A stretch of DNA of 32,078 nt from Alphaproteobacteria bacterium (GTDB lineage: Bacteria > Pseudomonadota > Alphaproteobacteria > Reyranellales > Reyranellaceae): NCBI GenBank assembly GCA_019235415.1, contig JAFAKN010000358.1, forward strand, positions 1 to 32,078, in the 5' to 3' direction. Shown here in pieces: positions 16,597 through 23,746 of this stretch. Under the pieces are notes generated by a model, which was not told the origin of the DNA, ran no database searches, and worked only from the letters and a program-made list of their open reading frames with translations. Each line of letters opens with the position of its first letter. The stretch's first letter is position 1. The position numbers were made by a program, and so were the translations under genes.

Positions 16597-17139
16597 TCAG
16601 CTGTCATCCCGGGGCCGTAGGCCGAGGGACCTTTCCTGTTTTCCGCAAGCTCCCTCGCTGCGCTCGGGATGAAAGTCCCACTGATCCCCAAGGATGACAG
16701 AGAGACGCACACGCTCCTCCTCGTTGAGCGGCGGCGGCGCCACCGTCGCTGTTCGACGGCGGCGTGCGGCGAAGAGCAGCGCCACGCCGGCAATCAGCAA
16801 CAACGCGGGCGCCCCCAGCCACAGGACGAGAGTCCGCGCCTTGAACGGCGGCTTGAGCAGCACATAGTCGCCATAGCGCGCCACCATGTAGGCGAAGACC
16901 TGGTCGTCGCTGTCGCCAGCCTGCAGGCGCTCGCGCACCGCGCGGCGCATGTCGTGCGCCACCTCGGCCTGCGAGTCGTCGATCGACTGGTTCTGGCAAA
17001 CCACGCAACGCAGCGCCTGGCCGATCTGCCGCGCGCGCGCTTCGAGTGCCGGGTCCTTCAGCATCTCGGTGGGTTCGACCGCGAGCGCAGGCAGTGCGCA
17101 CAGCAGCAGCAGGGCGATGCACTGCGAACGCGCCCACAC
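16597..17139 (-). CDS. ccmH: Cytochrome c biogenesis protein CcmH
   Basis: Start chosen at GTG 17139 (GAGGGT just upstream), which gives a clean signal peptide, ARSQCIALLLLCALPALA. An upstream extension to 17232 would merely translate a repeat element. The mature part carries the thioredoxin-like LRCVVCQNQS motif (C45, C48) that reduces apocytochrome heme-binding cysteines with CcmG. One membrane helix follows (LWLGAPALLLIAGVALLF), then the family-typical cytoplasmic end LNEEERVRLSVILGD. The protein should stop about there. Instead it reads on for about 26 residues (FHPERSEGACGKQERS...RPRDDS) through a REP-like repeat, an acquired tail. 180 residues in all. It lies between ccmG and ccmI. Confidence 0.95.
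   Translation of the reverse strand: MWARSQCIALLLLCALPALAVEPTEMLKDPALEARARQIGQALRCVVCQNQSIDDSQAEVAHDMRRAVRERLQAGDSDDQVFAYMVARYGDYVLLKPPFKARTLVLWLGAPALLLIAGVALLFAARRRRTATVAPPPLNEEERVRLSVILGDQWDFHPERSEGACGKQERSLGLRPRDDS
16603..16671. repeat. REP-like palindromic element, copy A (3' end of ccmH)
   Basis: The element begins GTCATCCCGGGG and ends CTCGCTGCGCTCGGGATG, with internal GAGGGACCTTTCC and CTCCCTCGCTG blocks. These blocks are shared with copies at 17148-17215 and 17798-17870. Its ends can pair (CATCCCG/CGGGATG). On the minus strand it is translated as the last residues of CcmH. Confidence 0.75.
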
Positions 17140-17147
17140 CCTCGCAG

Positions 17148-17215
17148 CCCGAGCGGAGCGAGGGACCTTTCCTTTGGCCTCAGAGGTCCCTCGGCCTTCG
17201 GCCTCGGGATGACAG
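17148..17215. repeat. REP-like palindromic element, copy B (ccmG-ccmH junction)
   Basis: It has the same GAGCGAGGGACCTTTCC...GGTCCCTCGG...CTCGGGATGAC pattern as copies A and C. It fills almost the whole gap between the ccmG stop (17229) and the ccmH start (17139). The inner arms AGGGACCT/AGGTCCCT can form a hairpin in the operon mRNA. Confidence 0.75.
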
Positions 17216-17228
17216 GGTGTGCCGGACC

Positions 17229-17771
17229 TCACGGCGTGTTGCCTTTGAGAAACGGAATGACGCTGTCGGTCAGATCGCGCTCGATGAGCGGTCCGCGGAA
17301 GTGCAGCCGCACGATGCCGTTGCCGTCGACGGCATAGGTCTCGGGCACGCCGCTCAGGCCCCAGTCAAGCCCCGCCTTGCCTTCAAGGTCGAGGCCTGCG
17401 GTCTGGAAGGGATTGCCGAGCCGCTTCAGCCAGGCCAGCGCCTCGTCGCGCTTGTTCTTCCAGGCAATGCCGATGACGATGGCGCCCTCGCGCTCCTTGA
17501 GCCGCATGAACAGCGGATGCTCGGCGAGACACGGTGCGCACCAGCTGGCGAAGAAGTTCACCAGCACCGGCTTGCCCGACTTGAACAGGGCATCTGTAAG
17601 CGGCGCTTGGCCCTCCTGCAGCGCGGGGATGTTGAGCGGCGGCGCCGGCCGGCCAACCACCACCGATCCGATCGCCGCCGGATCGCGGCCGATCAGCAGC
17701 GACCAAGCGAAGAAACCCGCCATCAGCGCAAGCGTCAGCAACGGCAGGAGGTAGAGGAGGCGACGGCTCAT
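17229..17771 (-). CDS. ccmG: Thiol:disulfide interchange protein CcmG/DsbE
   Basis: A 180-residue protein with an N-terminal membrane anchor (LLYLLPLLTLALMAGFFAWSL) and a periplasmic thioredoxin-like domain. The active site is FFASWCAPC (C78, C81). GVPETY, the family's conserved cis-Pro region, and a family-typical C-terminus FRGPLIERDL follow. It keeps apocytochrome cysteines reduced, in partnership with CcmH encoded next. It sits between ccmF and ccmH, with a REP-like element in the gap on each side. Confidence 0.95.
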   Translation of the reverse strand: MSRRLLYLLPLLTLALMAGFFAWSLLIGRDPAAIGSVVVGRPAPPLNIPALQEGQAPLTDALFKSGKPVLVNFFASWCAPCLAEHPLFMRLKEREGAIVIGIAWKNKRDEALAWLKRLGNPFQTAGLDLEGKAGLDWGLSGVPETYAVDGNGIVRLHFRGPLIERDLTDSVIPFLKGNTP

Positions 17772-17797
17772 GGCCGCCCGACCTTCACAGCAACTTT

Positions 17798-17870
17798 GTC
17801 ATCCCGAGCGCAGCGAGGGACCTTTGAGGCCACACGAAAGGTCCCTCGCGCGTCGCCTTCGGGATGACAG
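17798..17870. repeat. REP-like palindromic element, copy C (ccmF-ccmG junction)
   Basis: This is the best-preserved copy. GTCATCCCGAGCGCAGCGAG at one end pairs imperfectly with CGCCTTCGGGATGAC at the other, and AGGGACCTTT pairs with AAAGGTCCCT inside. It occupies most of the 109-base gap between the ccmF stop and ccmG start. Confidence 0.8.
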
Positions 17871-17880
17871 CGGAGCCGAG

Positions 17881-19854
17881 TCATTCGGCAGCCTGCACTG
17901 TGCGGCGACGCGTCGGCGCGCCGATGCGCAGCCTGCGATCGCTCAAGGAGACGAAGCCGCCCAGCGCGCACAGCGCGGCGCCCAGCCAGATCCACGGAGC
18001 GAGCGGATTGTCGTACAAACGGATGGTCCAACCGGTATTGGCATCGCCTTCGCCCAAGGTCGCGTAGAAGTCGCGCAGCAAGTTGGTCTGGATCGCCGTC
18101 TCGGCGACCTGTCGGCGCTGCACGACGAACAGCCGCCGCTCAGGCAGCAGCGTCGTGAACGGCTTGCCGCCGCGCGTGACGGCGAGCGTGGCGCGCTCGG
18201 CCACGTAGTTGGCCCCCTGCACGTTGTCGACGCGCTGCAAGGTCACGTCGTAGCCTGCGAACGAGACCGTCTCGCCCGGCTTCAGCGTGCGGATCAGCTC
18301 GGCATGCCAGGCGCCCGTCGCAACCGCGCCCAGCACGACGAAACCCAGGGCGGCATGCGAGATGGTCATGCCGATGCTGGCGCGCGGCGTGTTGCGCAGG
18401 CGGCGCAACGATTCGCGCAGGGGCAGGCGACCAAGTCGCAGCCGCGTCGCAAGCTCGGCGAGCGTCCCCACGATCAACCAGACGCCGAAACCGAACGCGA
18501 CGGCCGCGAGGGTCGAGCTTTGGTCGATCGCGAAGGCGGCAACCAGGGCCGCGACGACCGCGACCGCAAAAGCGATGCGCAGATGGGCGAGCGCCGGCCA
18601 CAGCTCGGCGCGTTTCCAGCCGAGGAATGGCCCGACGCAAAGCGCTGCGAACAGGGCGAGGCAGATCGGCACGAAAGTGGCGTTGAAGAAGGGCGGACCA
18701 ACCGACACCTTGTTGCCGGTAAGCAGGTCGAGGAACAGCGGGTAGAGCGTCCCGAGAAGCACGGTGGCGGCGAGCGTGCAGAGCAGGAGGTTGTTCAGGA
18801 TCAGCGCGCCTTCACGACTCAGCGGCTGGAACAGACCGCCGGGCTGCAGCCCCGGCGCGCGCAAGGCGTAGAGCGTGAGCCCGCCGCCGGTGACGGCGAG
18901 CAGGAAGCATAGGATGTAGAGGCCGCGTGCGGGATCCTGCGCGAAGGCGTGCACCGAGGTCAGCACGCCAGAGCGGACCAGGAAGGTGCCCAAAAGGCTG
19001 AGAGAGAAGGCGAGGATGGCGAGCAGGACGGTCCAGCTCTTCAGGGCATCGCGCTTCTCGACGACGATGGCCGAGTGCAGCAGCGCCGTACCGGCGAGCC
19101 ACGGCATCAGCGATGCATTCTCGACCGGGTCCCAAAACCAGAAGCCGCCCCAGCCCAGGATGTAATAGGCCCACCAGCTGCCGAGCGCGATGCCGAGCGT
19201 CAGGAAGCACCACGCCGCCAGAGTCCAGGGCCGCACCCAGCGCGCCCAGGCGGCGTCGACCCTGCCCTCGAGCAAGGCGGCGATGGCGAAGGCATAGGTG
19301 ACCGAGAAGCCGACATAGCCGAGGTAGAGCAGCGGCGGATGGAAGGCGAGGCCAGGATCTTGCAGCAGGGGATTGAGACCATTGCCGTCGGGCGGCGCCG
19401 GCGCCAAGCGTGCGAAGGGGTTGGAGGTGAACAGGATGAAGGCGAGGAAGCCGACGCCGATCAGCGCCTGGATGGCCAGCACGCGGCTGCGCAGCGAATC
19501 GGGCAGCTCGGCGCCGAAGATCGCGACCGCCGCGCCGAAGATCGACAGGATCAGCGCCCACAAGAGCATGGAGCCCTCGTGGTTTCCCCACACCCCGGTG
19601 ATCTTGTAGAGCAGAGGCTTGGCAGAGTGCGAGTTGGCGACGACGTTGGCGACCGAGAAATCCGACGCCACATAGGCCTGCATCAAAGCGAGGAAGGCGA
19701 GGATCACCAGGAAGGCCTGGGTGAGCGCAGCCGTTGGCGCCAGCGCCATCAGCCGCGCGTCGCCGCGCGCCGCGCCGAACAGCGGCAAGGTGCCCTGCAC
19801 CAGCGCGACGCAAAGCGCCAGGATCAGCGCGAAGTGGCCGAGCTCGGGGATCAT
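17881..19854 (-). CDS. ccmF: Heme lyase CcmF, cytochrome c-type biogenesis
   Basis: The ATG at 19854 gives 657 residues (MIPELGHFALILAL...), 7 bases after the ccmE stop; a longer frame to 19908 is not supported. It is a multi-pass membrane protein of normal family length with the heme-handling tryptophan-rich motif GWGGFWFWDPVENASLMPW and the conserved GNHEGSMLLW segment. A large periplasmic loop follows before the last helix (EAE-free RLYDNPLAPWIWLGAALCALGG). CcmF takes heme from holo-CcmE and, with CcmH and CcmI, ligates it to the CxxCH cysteines of apocytochromes. Confidence 0.97.
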   Translation of the reverse strand: MIPELGHFALILALCVALVQGTLPLFGAARGDARLMALAPTAALTQAFLVILAFLALMQAYVASDFSVANVVANSHSAKPLLYKITGVWGNHEGSMLLWALILSIFGAAVAIFGAELPDSLRSRVLAIQALIGVGFLAFILFTSNPFARLAPAPPDGNGLNPLLQDPGLAFHPPLLYLGYVGFSVTYAFAIAALLEGRVDAAWARWVRPWTLAAWCFLTLGIALGSWWAYYILGWGGFWFWDPVENASLMPWLAGTALLHSAIVVEKRDALKSWTVLLAILAFSLSLLGTFLVRSGVLTSVHAFAQDPARGLYILCFLLAVTGGGLTLYALRAPGLQPGGLFQPLSREGALILNNLLLCTLAATVLLGTLYPLFLDLLTGNKVSVGPPFFNATFVPICLALFAALCVGPFLGWKRAELWPALAHLRIAFAVAVVAALVAAFAIDQSSTLAAVAFGFGVWLIVGTLAELATRLRLGRLPLRESLRRLRNTPRASIGMTISHAALGFVVLGAVATGAWHAELIRTLKPGETVSFAGYDVTLQRVDNVQGANYVAERATLAVTRGGKPFTTLLPERRLFVVQRRQVAETAIQTNLLRDFYATLGEGDANTGWTIRLYDNPLAPWIWLGAALCALGGFVSLSDRRLRIGAPTRRRTVQAAE

Positions 19855-19861
19855 GGCGTGC

Positions 19862-20296
19862 TCATCTCTTCTCCCGCCACTGACCGGCCTCCTTGATCGC
19901 CTTGGCAACCTCAGGTGGCATGTAGTTTTCGTCGTGCTTCGCCAGCACCTCGCGGGCCACGAACACCCCGTCCGGCCCCAACGCGCCCTCGGCCACTACG
20001 CCCTGGCCCTCGCGGAACAGATCAGGAAGGAGGCCGCGGTAGACGACCGGCACCGACTGGTGGGTGTCGGTCACGATGAAGCGCACCTCCTGGCCATTCT
20101 TCTTCACGCTGCCCGCCTCGACCAGCCCGCCCAGCCGAAAGCGCCGCTCCGGCGCGACGTGCTTCTCGGCGACCTGGCTCGGCGAGTAGAAGAACACGAG
20201 ATTGTCGTTGAGGGCGCTCAGCACCAGCGCCACCGCAACGCCGAGCACGGCCAGCGATCCCAGCAGCAGCCACAGCCGCTTGCGCTTGGGAATCAT
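19862..20296 (-). CDS. ccmE: Heme chaperone CcmE
   Basis: The ATG at 20296 overlaps the ccmD stop (ATGA), giving 144 residues. It has an N-terminal KRKR then a membrane anchor ([19 protein letters not shown]), and a periplasmic OB-fold domain with [22 protein letters not shown] and the heme-binding HDENY motif (H121, Y125). This His binds heme covalently as an intermediate between CcmC and CcmF. A longer frame upstream to 20494 only overlaps ccmD. Confidence 0.96.
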   Translation of the reverse strand: MIPKRKRLWLLLGSLAVLGVAVALVLSALNDNLVFFYSPSQVAEKHVAPERRFRLGGLVEAGSVKKNGQEVRFIVTDTHQSVPVVYRGLLPDLFREGQGVVAEGALGPDGVFVAREVLAKHDENYMPPEVAKAIKEAGQWREKR

Positions 20297-20433
20297 CGCT
20301 TGCGGTCTAGCCTGCGCAGCTCGAGCGCGCGCCGCGCCTTGCTGCGCGCGCTGAGCGTGGCGATGGTGAGCCCGCCAAGAACCACCAGCGCCACGAGATA
20401 GGCGCCGAGGATGAAGACCGCGTGGTCGCTCAT
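20293..20433 (-). CDS. ccmD: Heme exporter small subunit CcmD
   Basis: A 46-residue protein, [20 protein letters not shown] then [20 protein letters not shown] and a basic end. It has a single membrane helix followed by the Arg/Lys-rich cytoplasmic tail that defines CcmD. Position and size are as expected between ccmC and ccmE, and its stop overlaps the ccmE start by 4 bases. CcmD stabilises the CcmC-CcmE heme-transfer complex and helps release holo-CcmE from CcmABC. Confidence 0.93.
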   Translation of the reverse strand: MSDHAVFILGAYLVALVVLGGLTIATLSARSKARRALELRRLDRKR

Positions 20434-20670
20434 GGTTTTCGCTTAGCCGATGCCGGAGCCGGCGAGAAGGCGGCATATTCGCGGTGCCGTGCACTCGTAT
20501 AAGCCGATGTCACACAATAGCCTGCATTCATGCTCGCCAAGGCGATTTCTCGTCTACGGCTCACGCCGGAGACGCTGCGCGGGCTCGATAGGGTTGCGAG
20601 GTGTGTGGGGCAGGTGGGCGGCGCGGGGACTTGCCTGGCATCAGCGCGAAATGGCCCTGGACGCGCTAAG
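20434..20670. other. Intergenic gap within the ccm operon (ccmC-ccmD), nothing convincing
   Basis: These 237 bases separate ccmC from ccmD, unusually long for neighbouring ccm genes. No terminator, no REP-like copy and no convincing minus-strand frame were seen. A 67-codon plus-strand frame from 20530 overlaps the end of ccmC and has no recognisable features. A promoter for ccmDEFGHI could lie here, but none is clear. Confidence 0.4.
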
Positions 20671-21429
20671 TCACGCCAGCTGGTCCGCCGCTTCCAACCT
20701 CCGGCGATCGATCTCAGTTTCGGTGCGCAATAGCACCAGCAGGACGAAAAGCAGCAGGAAGGCTACGGCCATCCAGAGGAGCGGCACCAGGATCGCAGGA
20801 TGAATGGTCGGGCCGCCCAGCCGCGCCACCGAGGCCGGCTGGTGCAGGGTGTTCCACCAATCGACCGAAAACTTGATGATCGGCAGGTTGACGACGCCGA
20901 TCAGCGCCAGGATGGCGGCGGCCCGGTCGCCCCGTTCGGGGTCGTCGTAGGCGTGGCTCAAGGCGATGTGCCCGAGATAGAGGAAGAAGAGCAGCAGCAT
21001 CGAGGTGAGACGCGCGTCCCACACCCAGTAGGTGCCCCACATCGGCCGGCCCCACAGCGAACCCGTCAGCAGGCAGACCAGCGCGAAGCAGGCGCCGACC
21101 GGGGCGGCGGCGCGCGCCATCAGCGCGGCCAGCGGATGGCGCCAGACCAGGAGTGCCGCACCCAGTGCGCCGAGCAGCGCGTAGCCTGCCATCGACAGCC
21201 AGGCGGAGGGCACGTGCAGGAACATGATGCGGACGGTCTGCCCCTGCTGATAGTCGGGTGGCGATTCGATCAATGCGAAATACAAGCCGACCACCAGGGT
21301 GAGCACCGTGGCAAGGGCCAGCGCCGGCACGACGCGCACGCTGAAGCGGCGAAAGCGTGCCGGATTGGCGAGGAAGTGCAGGCTGGCCATGGCGCGTCGT
21401 TTGTCGGCTCCGCGCCGGACTTTGTCCAT
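20671..21429 (-). CDS. ccmC: Heme exporter / heme handling protein CcmC
   Basis: A 252-residue protein with six membrane helices. The tryptophan-rich WGTYWVWDARLTS motif is flanked by conserved His residues (FLHVPSAW and NTLHQPASV), the signature of CcmC. It loads heme onto CcmE in the periplasm. The ATG at 21429 is used, but a second in-frame Met (MASLHFLANP) 14 codons later is equally possible. The gene starts 34 bases after the ccmB stop. Confidence 0.96.
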   Translation of the reverse strand: MDKVRRGADKRRAMASLHFLANPARFRRFSVRVVPALALATVLTLVVGLYFALIESPPDYQQGQTVRIMFLHVPSAWLSMAGYALLGALGAALLVWRHPLAALMARAAAPVGACFALVCLLTGSLWGRPMWGTYWVWDARLTSMLLLFFLYLGHIALSHAYDDPERGDRAAAILALIGVVNLPIIKFSVDWWNTLHQPASVARLGGPTIHPAILVPLLWMAVAFLLLFVLLVLLRTETEIDRRRLEAADQLA

Positions 21430-21463
21430 CCGGCAGAATCACTCACCAGATCGTTCGACGGAA

Positions 21464-22129
21464 TCATTCACCGGCCTGGCGCAGCGCTGCGGCCATCGCC
21501 CAGGGGGTCGTGGCGATCGAGACCAGGGCGAGAGCGGCCAGGACGGCGAGATGGGTGCCGAAACCTTCGCCGGTGACAACGCTTTCCACCGCGCCGGCGC
21601 CGAAGATCAGGGTCGGCACGCAGAGCGGCAGAGCGAGCAGCGCCAGCAAGGCGCCGCTGCGACGAGCACCCAGGGTAAGAGCCGCGGCCAGCCCACCGAT
21701 CATCGACAAGGTCGGTGTGCCGACCAGCAGGGTCGCGGCCAGCGCCATCAGGCTCTCCGTCTCGAGCCCGAAGGCAAGGCCCAGAACGGGTGCGAGGACG
21801 GCGAGCGGCAGACCGGTCACGATCCAGTGAGCGGTGCATTTGGCGAGCGCAGCCAACTCGAGCGGCCAAGGCGCCAGCAACAGCAGATCGAGTGTGCCGT
21901 CGTCGTAGTCGGCGGCGAACAGGCGGTCGAGGGACAGCAGCGAAGCGAACAGGGCGGCGCACCACAGCACGCCGGCCGCGATGCGAGCCAATACATTGGC
22001 CTCGGGGCCGATGCCGAGCGGGAACAGCACGGTCGCGACGACAAAGAACGCAAGCACGACAGAAACGTCGCCGGGCCGCCGACAGACCAGCTGCAAGTCG
22101 CGGGCAACCAGGGCCAGCGCGCCCCTCAT
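21464..22129 (-). CDS. ccmB: Heme exporter permease CcmB
   Basis: The ATG at 22129 overlaps the ccmA stop by 4 bases (ATGA) and gives 221 residues. It is a hydrophobic protein with about six helices, beginning RGALALVARDLQLVCRRPGD, a typical CcmB start, followed by the conserved region LDRLFAADYDDGTLDLLLL. CcmB is the membrane subunit of the CcmAB ATPase, which drives release of holo-CcmE from CcmC/CcmD. Confidence 0.95.
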   Translation of the reverse strand: MRGALALVARDLQLVCRRPGDVSVVLAFFVVATVLFPLGIGPEANVLARIAAGVLWCAALFASLLSLDRLFAADYDDGTLDLLLLAPWPLELAALAKCTAHWIVTGLPLAVLAPVLGLAFGLETESLMALAATLLVGTPTLSMIGGLAAALTLGARRSGALLALLALPLCVPTLIFGAGAVESVVTGEGFGTHLAVLAALALVSIATTPWAMAAALRQAGE

Positions 22130-22758
22130 GGTCTGGCTGCCAGCTCGAAAATACGGGCAGCCGGCAGGCCGATGTTGGCATGCGTCGCCGCAATAGCCAT
22201 TCCGCCCGCCAGCAGGTGGCGTTCGAGCGCGACGCGGAAGGCGTCTTGCGCGGAAAGGTCGAGTGCGTTGAGGGGTTCGTCGAGAAGCCAAACCGTGGCC
22301 TGGCTCATGACGACCCGCGCAAGCGCCGATCGGCGGCGTTGGCCGGCCGACAAGGTGCGCACTGCGCGCGCTGCCAATGAGGCGAGATCGAAGTCGACCA
22401 GCGCACCGTCGACGCGATCGTGACCGACCCGCCCGCCGCGCAACGCATCCGCCGCAAGGAGATTCTCGCGCACCGTGAGATCTCCCTTCAGCCCGTCGAG
22501 ATGGCCGAGCCAGGCGAGTTCGCCGCGCCAGGCGTCCGGATCAGCGTGCACATCGGCGCCTCGCCAGCGGATGACGCCGGCGTCGGGGCGGGCGAATAAG
22601 GCGAGGGCGCGCAGCAGCGTGGTCTTGCCGCTGCCGTTACGGCCGACCACCGCCAGGAGGCCTCCCGCGCCGAGCGTGAACGAAAGGCGATCAAAGATCC
22701 TGCGGCCACCCCGCCGACATGCCAAGTCGACAACTTCGAGAAGGGGCTCGGGCGCCAT
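22126..22758 (-). CDS. ccmA: Heme exporter ATP-binding protein CcmA
   Basis: A 210-residue ABC ATPase, first gene of the operon. Walker A is GRNGSGKTT (K45), the signature is LSAGQRRRSALARV, Walker B is VWLLDEP, and the switch His lies in ATHANIG. Its size and dimer partner CcmB identify CcmA rather than a generic ABC ATPase. The start is GTG-ATG, either of which could serve. No good Shine-Dalgarno is present. Only about 40 bases separate it from a strong terminator hairpin (22799-22841), so either a promoter is squeezed in or transcription must read through. Confidence 0.95.
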   Translation of the reverse strand: MAPEPLLEVVDLACRRGGRRIFDRLSFTLGAGGLLAVVGRNGSGKTTLLRALALFARPDAGVIRWRGADVHADPDAWRGELAWLGHLDGLKGDLTVRENLLAADALRGGRVGHDRVDGALVDFDLASLAARAVRTLSAGQRRRSALARVVMSQATVWLLDEPLNALDLSAQDAFRVALERHLLAGGMAIAATHANIGLPAARIFELAARP

Positions 22759-22798
22759 CACGGCGACCGTCTAGCATGTGGCCCGCACCATCGGGGGC

Positions 22799-22841
22799 AA
22801 AGAAAAAGGCCGTCCTCTCGGGGGAGAGTGAGAGGACGGCC
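22799..22841 (-). terminator. Strong intrinsic terminator upstream of ccmA
   Basis: GGCCGTCCTCTC (22808-22819) and GAGAGGACGGCC (22830-22841) are perfect 12-bp arms with a 10-base loop. Reading the minus strand, the stem is followed directly by TTTTTCTTT. This is the best terminator in the window and points toward ccmA. It either ends a small RNA made from upstream or acts as an attenuator of the ccm operon. Confidence 0.8.
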
Positions 22842-22902
22842 CAAGCGCCTCCGAAGAGGCTAGAACGTGGCTTTGGGGGGACCACGTTCGGGGGAGATAC
22901 AG
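22799..22902 (-). ncRNA. Candidate small RNA or ccm leader with three hairpins and CUCCCCC motifs
   Basis: Reading 5' to 3' on the minus strand there is: an unpaired TATCTCCCCCGAA; hairpin 1 (GAACGTGG/CCACGTTC, 22863-22889) with a TCCCCCC loop; hairpin 2 (GCCTC-TTCG-GAGGC, 22847-22860) with an extra-stable UUCG loop; and the terminator stem whose loop again holds CTCCCCC. Three C-rich single-stranded motifs and a final intrinsic terminator are the layout of alphaproteobacterial small RNAs that bind Shine-Dalgarno regions. No protein frame fits. No clear -35/-10 was found, so the 5' end is uncertain. I do not recognise a named family. The alternative is an attenuator leader of ccmABCDEFGHI. 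Confidence 0.55.
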
Positions 22903-22955
22903 CCCGAAGATGGAAAGCCGGGGTGGCCCGCGCTAGACCCAATTGGGGCTAAACT

Positions 22956-22971
22956 GTGATTTCTTAATCAC
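22956..22971. promoter_or_regulatory. Palindrome upstream of the candidate small RNA
   Basis: GTGATT-TCTT-AATCAC is a perfect 6-bp-arm palindrome about 55 bases upstream of the likely RNA 5' end. It resembles Crp/Fnr/FixK-type sites, but its half-site spacing is 2 bases too wide for them. It may be an operator for another dimeric regulator. Confidence 0.3.
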
Positions 22972-23077
22972 GTGTCGTGCGATAGGGGAATTGCTACTCG
23001 GCCTTCGCTATCTTGGGGGCTGGCAAGCATCGATGACAAAGCGAGCACACTCAGGAAAGGCAGAGAGCGCGATAGAT

Positions 23078-23223
23078 TCAAATTCGGGTAACGAGGCCGA
23101 GGCCCACGACCGTCTCGGGGTCGATTGCGCCTTTACGCACCAGGCGACCATCAGTGCAGCCTGAAGTTCCGGGCTGACATTGATTTCTTTGCGAGATGTC
23201 TCGACAGCTTCGACGGCAACCAA
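23078..23223 (-). pseudogene. Decayed third Nif11-like leader peptide gene
   Basis: Over the first 60 bases the sequence is nearly identical to the intact gene at 23281-23556 (VEAVETSRKEINVSPELQA versus IEAVETFREKINVSQELQA). The start codon is TTG without a ribosome site, where the intact copy has ATG. A one-base deletion between about 23126 and 23158 shifts the frame: the shifted frame reads GAIDPETVVGLG and hits a stop at 23078-23080. The double-glycine end is lost. It is a recent tandem duplicate that has decayed. Confidence 0.75.
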
Positions 23224-23275
23224 GCCATGAGGCTATGCGCCGGCGCATATCACGCTGTCGGTGCGGCCATGCGCT
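23215..23275. repeat. Direct repeat flanking the duplicated leader peptide gene, copy 1
   Basis: GGCAACCAAGCC...AGGCT.TGCGC.GCGCATATCAC...GG..ATGCG is shared, with small differences, with 23633-23703, about 418 bases away. The repeat extends the similarity of the two leader peptide genes into their upstream flanks, showing that the whole unit was duplicated. Confidence 0.6.
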
Positions 23276-23280
23276 GCTTG

Positions 23281-23556
23281 CTAATGTGGTTTGAAGCGCC
23301 TGCCGCCGTCGTGACCGCCGTCATCTTTGCGCAAGCCAGCGGCAACAAGCTCGAGCTCGAAATCGGACAACTCGCCGGCGCCGAGCACCGATTCGAGCTC
23401 GGCGGTCGTGAAGTCGAAGCCGTTCTCGCGGCCGAGGCCGACGATCGTCGCGGGGTCGATCGCCCCGTTGCGCACCACACAGGCCCTCAACTCAGCCTGA
23501 AGTTCCTGGCTGACATTGATCTTTTCGCGAAATGTCTCGACAGCTTCGATCGACAT
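23281..23556 (-). CDS. Nif11-like leader peptide precursor (copy 2), 17-residue Gly/His/Arg tail
   Basis: A 91-residue protein. The ATG at 23556 follows GGAGG with ideal spacing. Residues 1-74 form a Nif11-like leader: SIEAVETFREKINVSQELQA, NGAIDPATIVGLGRENGF, and an acidic ELSDFELELVAAG end. In this family such a leader is recognised by an exporter and cut after a double-glycine-type site by a C39 peptidase. Here the site reads VAAG instead of the usual VAGG. The remaining 17 residues (LRKDDGGHDGGRRFKPH) are basic, Gly/His-rich, and lack Cys, Ser and Thr. Another possible cut is at the internal GG pairs. Exported by the transporter genes upstream (inference). Cysteine at residue 26 is in the leader. 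Confidence 0.8.
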   Translation of the reverse strand: MSIEAVETFREKINVSQELQAELRACVVRNGAIDPATIVGLGRENGFDFTTAELESVLGAGELSDFELELVAAGLRKDDGGHDGGRRFKPH

Positions 23557-23632
23557 GCTCGCCTCCATCGCACGGTTGTACAGGCAAGTTCAGCCGCACG
23601 ACCGTAACCGTCGAGTGTAACGAGTGCATGAC

Positions 23633-23703
23633 GGCAACCAAGCCCAGAGGCTGTGCGCGCGCGCATATCACCCCGCCTACCAAGTGGTCGGGACGGTTAT
23701 GCG
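23633..23703. repeat. Direct repeat flanking the duplicated leader peptide gene, copy 2
   Basis: This is the counterpart of 23215-23275. It contains GGCAACCAAGCC, then AGAGGCTGTGCGCGCGCGCA and GGACGGTTATGCG, with a 10-base insertion relative to the other copy. It lies upstream of the intact gene at 23281-23556. Confidence 0.6.
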
Positions 23704-23746
23704 TGAAGACCTAGCTCGAAAGCCATGCGCTACGCCGAGCCGATCG

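Noticed and set aside
20530-20733. 67-codon plus-strand frame between ccmC and ccmD
   Set aside because: No good ribosome site, overlaps the end of ccmC and shows no recognisable domain.
22956-22971. FNR/FixK or Crp box upstream of the ccm region
   Set aside because: The half-sites GTGAT/ATCAC are right but separated by 6 bases instead of 4, so I report only a palindrome.
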